Assembly: GCA_903839965.1 (NCBI GenBank)
Contig: CAIMEK010000714.1
Coordinates: 1-5,969, forward strand
Reading direction: 5' to 3'
Origin: an uncultured Acetobacteraceae bacterium
Lineage (GTDB): Bacteria > Pseudomonadota > Alphaproteobacteria > Acetobacterales > Acetobacteraceae
DNA length: 5,969 nt
In this document: positions 1-5,240 of the stretch, one piece after another
How the letters are laid out: every line of letters begins with the position of its first letter
Position numbering within the stretch: the stretch's first letter is position 1
Program-made: the position numbers and the translations under genes
Notes under the pieces: generated by a model
Told to the model about the DNA's origin: nothing
What the model saw: the letters and a program-made list of their open reading frames with translations, nothing else
The model's database searches: none

Positions 1-1
1 C

Positions 2-631
2 ACCGACGCCAAGATCCCGGCCGATGCGTTGCAGGCGGCGCTGGCGGCCGGGGTGGCGGGCAGCTTCAACGCCATCACGGTCGATTCCGACACCTCCACC
101 AGCGACTCGGTGATGCTGTTCGCCACCGGCCAGGCCAAACACGCCCGCATCCCGCCCGAGGGCGGCCGCATCCTGCGCGATTTCCGCGAGCAGCTGGCCG
201 ATTTGCTGCTCGACCTGGCGCTGCAGGTGGTGGGCGACGGGGAGGGCGCGCAGAAGCGGGTGCGCATCGATGTCGCCGGGGCTGTTTCGGCGGGGTCGGC
301 GAAGCGGGTGGCGCTGTCGATCGCCAATTCCCCGCTGGTGAAAACCATGATCGCGGGCGAGGACGCCAACTGGGGCCGCATCGTCATGGCGGTCGGCAAG
401 GCCGGGGAGCCGGCTGACCGCGATACGCTGAGCGTGGCCCTGGGCGGGGTATGGGTGGCGCGCAACGGCGCCGTGGTGGCGGGCTACGATGAGGCCCCGG
501 TGGTCGCGCACATGCAGGGACGCGAGGTGCACATCGAGGTGGACCTGGCGCTGGGCCGCGGCAAGGCCACGGTGTGGACCTGCGATCTCACGCACGGCTA
601 CATCGACATCAACGGCAGCTACCGGAGCTGA
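2..631 (+). CDS. argJ: ArgJ, bifunctional glutamate N-acetyltransferase / amino-acid N-acetyltransferase (C-terminal part, 5' end outside window)
   Basis: ArgJ transfers the acetyl group from N-acetylornithine to glutamate, recycling acetyl in arginine synthesis; many homologues also use acetyl-CoA. It is a cytoplasmic Ntn-type enzyme that cleaves itself before a conserved Thr. The window opens on codons reading T-D-A-K-I-P, which in the family lie a few residues after that Thr (in the T-M-L-A segment), so 209 residues of nearly the whole beta chain are present and the nucleophile is just off the left edge. Visible family signatures are SFNAITVDSDTSTSDS (about residues 22-37 of this fragment), SPLVKTMIAGEDANWGRI, the GYDEAPVVAHMQGREV segment and the C-terminal VWTCDLTHGYIDINGSYRS, ending at TGA 629-631. 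No frameshift or missing segment is seen. An in-frame TTG at 29 is an internal Leu codon, not a start. The gene converges on the HAD phosphatase gene and overlaps its 3' end by 13 bp. Identification is very secure. Confidence 0.96.
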   Translation, partial: TDAKIPADALQAALAAGVAGSFNAITVDSDTSTSDSVMLFATGQAKHARIPPEGGRILRDFREQLADLLLDLALQVVGDGEGAQKRVRIDVAGAVSAGSAKRVALSIANSPLVKTMIAGEDANWGRIVMAVGKAGEPADRDTLSVALGGVWVARNGAVVAGYDEAPVVAHMQGREVHIEVDLALGRGKATVWTCDLTHGYIDINGSYRS

Positions 632-1290
632 GCATCAACCAGCCGCCGCGCGAGCGCCGGCAGGTCGCTCGGGCTGTAGGCGATGGCGTCGGCGCCGGCG
701 TGTTGCAGTTCGCCCGTGCCGCCATAGCCCCAGGCGACGCCGATCGAGCGGATGCCGTTCGCCCGGGCGCCGTCGATGTCGTGGTGACGATCGCCGATCA
801 TCACCGCGCAGCGGGCGGCGAAGCCTTGCTCGGCCATGATATGCGCCAGCAACTCGGGCTTGGTGTCCAGGCGGGGCCCATCCTCGGAGCCGTAGATCGC
901 CCGGAAATACCGGGCCAGACCATAATGCTCGAGGATCGGGCGGGCGAAGCGGGTGCGCTTGGCGGTGGCCACGAACAACGTCCAGCCCCCGGCGGCAAAG
1001 CCGGCCAGCGCCGCGGCGATGCCGGGGTAGACGACGCTGTCGTACATGCCGGTCTCGGCGTAGTGGCGGCGATAGGCCAGCGCTGCCTCGGCCACGCGCG
1101 TATCGCCCCAGCGCGCCAGCACCGTGCCGACGGTCTGCTCCATCGGCGGCCCGATCATCCAGGTGAAATCCTCGTCGGGATCGGGCGCGTGGCCGAGCGC
1201 GCGCAGCGCCGCACGCAGGCTGGCGATGATGCCGGGTCGGGAATCGGTGATGGTGCCGTCGAGGTCGAGCAGCGCAACCGGGGGGCTCAT
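619..1290 (-). CDS. HAD-superfamily subfamily IA hydrolase (phosphoglycolate phosphatase / 5'-nucleotidase-like)
   Basis: A 223-residue HAD phosphatase with all four catalytic motifs: motif I DLDGTITD (D9 nucleophile, D11 acid/base), motif II VATAK (T109), motif III Lys (K144 in DTKPE), and motif IV GDRHHDIDGA (D167, D171, Mg2+ binding). A helical C1 cap lies between motifs I and II (about residues 17-90), with a GPPMEQT segment typical of Gph-like proteins. The WGYGGTGEL stretch near residue 187 also fits this group. The start is the ATG at 1290-1288, just before the Asp motif; an upstream in-frame extension to 1359 would add about 23 residues with no family support. The ATG overlaps the lpxL TGA (ATGA) and has a strong ribosome site upstream. 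It is the last gene of the lipid A cluster; its stop TAG (621-619) lies inside the end of argJ. The substrate cannot be read from sequence: phosphoglycolate, a nucleotide or a sugar phosphate are possible. It is not KdsC-like, because KdsC lacks a cap domain. Confidence 0.9.
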   Translation of the reverse strand: MSPPVALLDLDGTITDSRPGIIASLRAALRALGHAPDPDEDFTWMIGPPMEQTVGTVLARWGDTRVAEAALAYRRHYAETGMYDSVVYPGIAAALAGFAAGGWTLFVATAKRTRFARPILEHYGLARYFRAIYGSEDGPRLDTKPELLAHIMAEQGFAARCAVMIGDRHHDIDGARANGIRSIGVAWGYGGTGELQHAGADAIAYSPSDLPALARRLVDAQLR

Positions 1291-2198
1291 CGGCGGTAAA
1301 CCTCCAGCGGGAAACGCCGGTGCAGCCAGAGCCAGCCTTCCGGCCAGTCGCGGATCCAACTCTCCAGGCGGTCGTTCATCGCCTGGGTGAGCGCCGCGAT
1401 GTCGGCCTGGTGGTTGCCGGTGTAGGGCAACGGCAAGCCAGGCTGCATCACGATCCTAAAGCGCGCCGGGCCGATGCGCATGGCATAGCCGGACACCGGG
1501 GGACAGCGATAGCGTAACGCGAAGGCGGCAGCCGAGGCGGCAGTCATCGCTGGACGGCCGAACAGGCGTGCCTCGATGCCCTCGTTCATCTTCTGGTCGA
1601 TCAGGATGCCGACCCGCCCGCCGCCGGCGAGGTACTGCATGGCTTCGCGAGCGCCCCTGCCGCCCTTGGTGAACAACGGCACATCGGCGCCGACTGCCGC
1701 CTGGCGCATGTCCTTGATCAAGGCATCGATCTCGGGGTTGGCCGCGGCGCGATAGAAGGTGGCGGTGGGCACGCCGCCCTGGCCCATCGCGCGCGGCATC
1801 ACCTCCCAGCAGCCGATATGGGCGGAGAACATGATGACCGGCCCGCTTTTTTCGCGGCAGGCCCGAACGACGTCCTCGCCCGCCACCTCCCAACCCGGCC
1901 CCTCGGCGGCGGGGCCGAGATGGGCGAGATGCGGCAGTTCGCCGACCGTGCGGCCCAGATTCTCCCAGACGCCGCGGATAACCCTGCGGCGCGCCGCCGC
2001 GTCCAGCTCCGGCATGGCATAGCGGAGATTGATGTCGGCGATGGTGGAAACGGGCAGCAGCGGGCCGATGGCGCGGGCGACGGCGCCGCCGAGATTGGAG
2101 GCGCGGACCGGGCCGAGCCGGCGCAGCAGCGCCAGCGCGCCGGCGACAAACAGTGCCTCGGCACGGTAGCGAAACCGGCGCAGCCAGTCCTGCGTCAT
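1287..2198 (-). CDS. lpxL: LpxL/HtrB-family lipid A late acyltransferase (Kdo-dependent lauroyl-type)
   Basis: This 303-residue protein (E. coli LpxL is 306) belongs to the LPLAT family that transfers an acyl chain from acyl-ACP to a hydroxyacyl chain of Kdo-lipid A precursor at the inner membrane. An N-terminal hydrophobic stretch (about residues 15-29, ALFVAGALALL) fits the usual membrane anchor. The catalytic HX4E motif is H127-I-G-C-W-E132, and the C-terminal EGWLWLHRRF (about 287-296) is the family signature. The ATG 2198-2196 overlaps the lpxK stop as ATGA, and the MTQDW start gives the expected length; the longer open frame to 2837 is antiphase sequence over lpxK. Its TGA overlaps the next gene's ATG. 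The Asn often found after Gly in this motif (H-x-G-N-W-E) is Cys129 here. Chain length and acceptor position (LpxL, LpxM or a lineage-specific paralogue) cannot be decided from sequence. Confidence 0.9.
   Translation of the reverse strand: MTQDWLRRFRYRAEALFVAGALALLRRLGPVRASNLGGAVARAIGPLLPVSTIADINLRYAMPELDAAARRRVIRGVWENLGRTVGELPHLAHLGPAAEGPGWEVAGEDVVRACREKSGPVIMFSAHIGCWEVMPRAMGQGGVPTATFYRAAANPEIDALIKDMRQAAVGADVPLFTKGGRGAREAMQYLAGGGRVGILIDQKMNEGIEARLFGRPAMTAASAAAFALRYRCPPVSGYAMRIGPARFRIVMQPGLPLPYTGNHQADIAALTQAMNDRLESWIRDWPEGWLWLHRRFPLEVYRR
1300..1305 (-). promoter_or_regulatory. Strong Shine-Dalgarno for the HAD phosphatase gene
   Basis: On the minus strand GGAGGT lies 9 nt before the ATG at 1290, a near-perfect anti-16S match. 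It is embedded in the last codons of the lpxL-type gene (Leu-Glu-Val-Tyr-Arg-Arg). It supports the choice of ATG 1290 and suggests the HAD gene can recruit ribosomes itself as well as by coupling. The other internal starts in this cluster show no comparable motif. Confidence 0.7.
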
Positions 2199-3160
2199 GC
2201 CGGCGATCCCAGCACGGGGGCCAGCAGCGCGTCGAGAGCGGCCGGGTCGTTCCACTCGAGTCGCACCTCGATCACGTGGACGCGGGCCCGCAGGTCGGGG
2301 GGCAGGCGAACGGCATCCTTGGGGGTGGTGACCGCCAGGGCATCCAGCGCTTCGGCGCGCGCCAGCAGGCGGCGGACCTCGGCTGCCGTGTAGGGATGAT
2401 GGTCGGCAAAGCGAACCGTTTCCGCCAGCACGACACCGGCCGCGCGCAGACCGGCGAAGAACTTGTCCGGAATGCCGATGCCGGCGAAGGCGAGCACAGG
2501 CCGTCCGGCAAGGGCCGCGGTGCCGTGCTGCACCAGTGCGGCACGCAGGACCGGGAGTGTGGGCGGCAGGGCGCGCAAGGCAGAGTTGCGGTCTTCGCCG
2601 ATCAATACGGCGGCGATGCAGCGGGCGGCGGCCGCGCCAACCGGCTCGCGCAAGGGACCGGCCGGGATGACCCGGCCGTTGCCGAAGCCGGTTCCGCCGT
2701 CGATCACGAGGATGGAGGCGTCCTTGGCAAGGCCGGGATTCTGCAGACCGTCGTCCATCACCAGCACGCCTGCGCCGTCCGCCACCGCGGCGCGTGCGCC
2801 GGCGACCCGGTCGGCGGCGACCCAGGTCGGCGCGCACGCCGCCAGCAGCAGCGCTTCGTCGCCGACGGCGGCGGCATCGTCGCGGGCAGGGTCGACACGA
2901 TGGACGCCGCGGACCCGCCCGCCGTGACCACGGGTGAGGAAAGCCACCCGGTTGGCGGCCAGGCGGGCGCCGAGATCGAGTGCCAATAGGGTTTTGCCGG
3001 CGCCACCGGCGGTGGCGTTGCCGCAGCAGATCACCGGGACCGGGGCATGCCAGCCCGCCTGGGCCATGCGTCGCGCGGTCACCGCCGCATGGATGGCGCC
3101 GGCAGGGGTCAGCAGCCGCGCGAGCACGCCGGCGTGGCGCCAGAATTCAGGGGCGCGCAT
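2195..3160 (-). CDS. lpxK: LpxK, tetraacyldisaccharide 4'-kinase
   Basis: LpxK phosphorylates the 4' position of the tetraacyl disaccharide with ATP to give lipid IVA, at the cytoplasmic face of the inner membrane. The 321-residue product matches the family length (328 in E. coli). An N-terminal amphipathic/hydrophobic segment begins MRAPEFWRHAGVLARLL, typical of alphaproteobacterial LpxK. The Walker A region is GNATAGGAGKT (about residues 47-57, K56, T57), followed by the LTRGHGGR segment (75-82), VGDEALLLA (99-107), the family DDGLQN motif with D136-D137 (Walker B-like), and TTPKDAVRL (278-286). The ATG at 3160-3158 lies 14 bp inside the end of waaA, and no good Shine-Dalgarno precedes it, so coupling to waaA translation is likely. 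The stop overlaps the lpxL ATG by 4 bp. No key motif is missing. Identification is secure. Confidence 0.95.
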   Translation of the reverse strand: MRAPEFWRHAGVLARLLTPAGAIHAAVTARRMAQAGWHAPVPVICCGNATAGGAGKTLLALDLGARLAANRVAFLTRGHGGRVRGVHRVDPARDDAAAVGDEALLLAACAPTWVAADRVAGARAAVADGAGVLVMDDGLQNPGLAKDASILVIDGGTGFGNGRVIPAGPLREPVGAAAARCIAAVLIGEDRNSALRALPPTLPVLRAALVQHGTAALAGRPVLAFAGIGIPDKFFAGLRAAGVVLAETVRFADHHPYTAAEVRRLLARAEALDALAVTTPKDAVRLPPDLRARVHVIEVRLEWNDPAALDALLAPVLGSPA

Positions 3161-4418
3161 GGATCAGCCCAAGCAGGGTGGCGGCGACCTCGCCAGGCAG
3201 CGAGGCGGTGCGGGCCGCGGCGGCGACGCCGGCCTGCCCCATGGCATCGGCACGCGCGGGGTCGCGCAACAGCGCATCCACCCAGGCGGTCAGGGCCGCG
3301 GCGTCCGCCACCTCCGCCAATGCGCCGGCGGCGCGCAGCGCGGTCACCGGGTCGCGGAAATTCCCGGTATGCGGTCCGACGGCCACGGGGCGGCCGAGCC
3401 GGGCGGCTTCCAGCGGGTTTTGTCCGCCCTCCCCGGTCAGGCTCTTGCCGATGAAGACCGGCCCGGCCAGCCGGAAATACAGGCCAAGCTCGCCCATCGT
3501 GTCGCCGATCCAGAGCCCGGCCGATGCCGGTGGGGCCTGGCCCAACCCGCGCCTGGCCAGTTCCACGCCGGCGAGCCCCGCCGCGATGGCAGCGCCGCGC
3601 TCGGGGTGGCGCGGCACGATGATGGTGAGCAGGCCGGGGTGGGTGGCCGCCAGACCCGTGTGCACGGCGGCGGCGATCGCCTCCTCGCCCGGGTGGGTGC
3701 TGGCGGCGAGCCAAACCGGCCGGCCCTGCAGCAAGGCCTGCAGGTCGGCCAGTTCGGCCGCATCGACGGGCAATGGCGGGGCGGCGAATTTGAGGTTGCC
3801 CGGCGCGGTCACCTTGCGGGTGCCGAGCCGGCGCAGGCGTTCGGCATCCGCCTCGGACTGCGCCTGCGCACAGGCGAAACCGGCGAACAGGCTGCGTGCC
3901 ATCCGCGGTGCCAACCGCCAATGAATGAAACTGCGCGGGGAGAGGCGGGCATTGACCAGCATCATCGGCACGCCGCGTCGACGGCAGGCGGCCATCAGGT
4001 TGGGCCAGACCTCGCTTTCGACGAACCCGACCACGTCGGGACGCCAATGGTCGAGAAAACGCGCCACCCAGGCCGGCACGTCGAGCGGCACGAACCGGTG
4101 CCGGACAAATCCCGCCAGACCCAACGCCGGCAGCCGCTGCGTCAACAGCGCCGCCGAGGTGATGGTGCCGGTCGTCATCAGTACCTGGACGCCCTCGCCG
4201 GCGAGGGCCTCCAGCACCGGCAGCACGGAGATGGTCTCGCCGACGCTGGCGGCGTGCAGCCAGACCAGGCGTCCCGGCGGGCGGGGGGTGGCATCGTCGC
4301 CCCAACGTTCGGGCAGGCGCGGGGCAAGCTCGCGGCCCTGGCGCAGGCGGCGGGCCAGCATCAGCCGGAGCGCCGGAGCACCGAGCGTGGTGGCGGCGGC
4401 ATAGAGCGGCAGGATCAT
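3147..4418 (-). CDS. waaA: WaaA/KdtA, 3-deoxy-D-manno-octulosonic acid (Kdo) transferase
   Basis: WaaA transfers Kdo from CMP-Kdo to lipid IVA, starting the LPS inner core at the cytoplasmic face of the inner membrane. The 423-residue product (E. coli 425) is a GT-B glycosyltransferase. A hydrophobic N-terminal anchor (about residues 2-22) precedes the N-terminal domain with WLHAASVGE (53-61, E61 being the expected catalytic base) and ESEVWPNL (134-141). VNARLSPRSF lies at 155-164, and the C-terminal CMP-Kdo domain carries GKSLTGEGGQNPLEAA (324-339) and GPHTGNF (348-354). The chosen ATG 4418-4416 gives the family N terminus and overlaps the DUF374 stop as ATGA; the longer open frame to 4910 is shadow sequence. 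The 3' end overlaps lpxK by 14 bp. How many Kdo residues it adds, or whether a Ko-type sugar is used as in some acetic acid bacteria, cannot be told. A long inverted repeat lies in codons 69-78. Confidence 0.95.
   Translation of the reverse strand: MILPLYAAATTLGAPALRLMLARRLRQGRELAPRLPERWGDDATPRPPGRLVWLHAASVGETISVLPVLEALAGEGVQVLMTTGTITSAALLTQRLPALGLAGFVRHRFVPLDVPAWVARFLDHWRPDVVGFVESEVWPNLMAACRRRGVPMMLVNARLSPRSFIHWRLAPRMARSLFAGFACAQAQSEADAERLRRLGTRKVTAPGNLKFAAPPLPVDAAELADLQALLQGRPVWLAASTHPGEEAIAAAVHTGLAATHPGLLTIIVPRHPERGAAIAAGLAGVELARRGLGQAPPASAGLWIGDTMGELGLYFRLAGPVFIGKSLTGEGGQNPLEAARLGRPVAVGPHTGNFRDPVTALRAAGALAEVADAAALTAWVDALLRDPARADAMGQAGVAAAARTASLPGEVAATLLGLIHARP
4185..4214. repeat. 30-bp near-perfect inverted repeat inside waaA
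   Basis: The central 18 bp (4191-4208) are a perfect palindrome centred on CCGG. After one mismatched pair (4190/4209) the arms continue for five more pairs (4185-4189 with 4210-4214). In waaA mRNA it could fold as a GC-rich hairpin over codons 69-78 (Leu-Glu-Ala-Leu-Ala-Gly-Glu-Gly-Val-Gln). It has no U tract. It may be only a by-product of GC-rich codon choice in an Ala/Gly/Glu stretch. Confidence 0.6.
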
Positions 4419-5101
4419 CGGCACAGCGCGTCGGCCTCGTCGACCGCCGCGGTGATGGCCGCGGTAATGTGCGGCAGGGCCGCCTCGGCTCCGTCGCAAG
4501 GCACAACGATCGGGGCGCCGCAGACGATCGCCCCACGGCCAAAGGGCAGCGGCAGCACCATGCGATCCCAACTGGGTAGCGTCCAACGTCGGGAGGTCTG
4601 CGCCGCGCAGGGCAGCACCGGGGCGCCGGAATGCGCCGCCAGTTGGGCCACGCCGAGGGCGGCGACGCGACGTGGGCCGCGCGGCCCGTCCGGCGTGATG
4701 ACGACAATGCCGCCTGCCTCCAGGGCGCCGAGCAAGGTGCGGGCGCCGGCGGCGCCACCCCGGTCCTGGCGGTTGCGATCGGTGGATCCGTAGACGACTT
4801 GGACGGTGAAGCGGCGCACCACCTCGCCGATGAAGCGTCCGTCCTTGTGGCGACTGACCAGCACGTAGGCCCGGGCACGCCCGCCGCTGCGCGCGTGCAC
4901 CAGCGTCCACAATGCCGGCATCAGCGGCAGGCGTTCGTGCCAGAACGCCGCGACCACGGGGTGCAGCTCCACGTGCGGGGTCAGATAGGCCTCGCCCTGC
5001 ACGGTCCAGCGGGTGGTGCGCAGTGCGAAATCCAGGTAGCGGCCAAGCAGCGCGGCGAGCTTCGCCTGTACCCAGGGCTGACGCAGCAGAATTTTCAGCA
5101 T
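4415..5101 (-). CDS. DUF374 lysophospholipid acyltransferase-like protein
   Basis: A 228-residue protein of the DUF374 family, related to the LPLAT acyltransferases and commonly found next to waaA in alphaproteobacteria. Features in order are a hydrophobic/amphipathic N terminus (MLKILLRQPWVQAKLAALLG), a membrane-associated stretch around 49-70, LVSRHKDGRF (81-90; the His/Asp pair H85 and D87 takes the place of the classic HX4D), VVYGSTDR (102-109), the hallmark TPDGPRGPRR (136-145), the GAPVLPCA segment (159-166) and WDRMVLPLPFGRG (178-190). The start ATG 5101-5099 gives the family N terminus and has GGAG only 2 nt upstream; the open frame extends to 5542 but is antiphase to the glycosyltransferase gene. 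Its stop overlaps the waaA ATG, so it is probably the first gene of the operon. A role in acylating lipid A or a phospholipid is inferred from fold and context; the substrate is unknown. Confidence 0.88.
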   Translation of the reverse strand: MLKILLRQPWVQAKLAALLGRYLDFALRTTRWTVQGEAYLTPHVELHPVVAAFWHERLPLMPALWTLVHARSGGRARAYVLVSRHKDGRFIGEVVRRFTVQVVYGSTDRNRQDRGGAAGARTLLGALEAGGIVVITPDGPRGPRRVAALGVAQLAAHSGAPVLPCAAQTSRRWTLPSWDRMVLPLPFGRGAIVCGAPIVVPCDGAEAALPHITAAITAAVDEADALCR

Positions 5102-5151
5102 GGCTCCAGAAGCGGGCCCCGACGCATGGTCGGGGCGGGTAGCACGCGCAT
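5095..5151 (-). CDS. Possible 18-residue leader ORF overlapping the DUF374 start
   Basis: An ATG at 5151 opens an 18-codon frame (begins MRVLPAPTMRRG, ends LLEPC) whose TGA (5097-5095) lies just inside the DUF374 gene, overlapping its first 7 nt. GGAAGG directly abuts the ATG, which is too close for an ideal ribosome site. The frame is also an open extension of a longer shadow frame. The hairpin at 5116-5136 lies inside it. No homology is recognised. It could be a coupling leader peptide, but in GC-rich DNA a short frame like this is expected by chance. Confidence 0.15.
   Translation of the reverse strand: MRVLPAPTMRRGPLLEPC
5116..5136. repeat. 8-bp-stem GC hairpin upstream of the DUF374 gene
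   Basis: GCCCCGAC (5116-5123) and GTCGGGGC (5129-5136) are perfect inverted arms around a 5-nt loop. In the operon mRNA the hairpin would end 8 nt before the GGAG (5107-5104) and 14 nt before the ATG of the DUF374 gene. No T run follows on either strand, so it does not look like an intrinsic terminator. A leader structure affecting translation initiation is possible. Confidence 0.5.
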
Positions 5152-5196
5152 CCTTCCGCGGCAAATCGGATGAGCCCGGTGCAGCGACGCTGCGGG

Positions 5197-5202
5197 TGTC
5201 AA
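5197..5202 (-). promoter_or_regulatory. Candidate -35 element (TTGACA) for the lipid A operon
   Basis: On the minus strand GGCTTGACACC contains the exact sigma-70 -35 consensus, about 96 nt before the DUF374 ATG and in the only gap where a promoter is needed. At the normal 16-18 nt spacing the sequence is CCGGG-rich and does not resemble a -10 box; the nearest A/T-containing stretch (TCATCCGATTTG) is too far away. It is therefore a weak call that rests on one hexamer and location. Confidence 0.25.
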
Positions 5203-5240
5203 GCCACCATCCTGCCGCTTGCGGCCTTGCGGCGCACCGA

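Larger units (their letters stand above)
5102..5240. other. 139-bp intergenic leader between glycosyltransferase gene and lipid A operon
   Basis: This is the only non-coding gap of note and must hold the operon promoter if the upstream gene is not cotranscribed. On the minus strand it contains a TTGACA hexamer (5202-5197), followed by the palindrome GCAGCGTCGCTGC (5193-5181), a GC hairpin near the DUF374 start (5116-5136) and a possible 18-codon leader ORF (5151-5095). Just after the glycosyltransferase stop there is a tandem 8-bp repeat, CTTGCGGC twice on the plus strand (5218-5233). It can form only weak short hairpins and has no T run, so no convincing intrinsic terminator is seen. Confidence 0.6.

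Noticed and set aside
574..1299. Plus-strand open frame opposite the HAD gene
   Set aside because: Antisense shadow of a gene with all four HAD motifs; no homology signal of its own.
2934..4793. Very long plus-strand open frame opposite lpxK, waaA and part of DUF374
   Set aside because: No recognisable motifs, very Arg/Gly/Ala/Gln-rich composition, and exact antisense to three well-conserved genes. Long antisense frames are expected where stop codons are rare in GC-rich DNA.
3109..4878. 589-codon minus-strand frame overlapping waaA in another phase
   Set aside because: Pro/Arg/Ala-rich shadow translation with no domain; the waaA frame in the same region has all family motifs.
5214..5233. 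Possible terminator after the glycosyltransferase gene made from the CTTGCGGC tandem repeat
   Set aside because: Only 4-5 bp stems can form and no T run follows on the minus strand, so it lacks the features of an intrinsic terminator.
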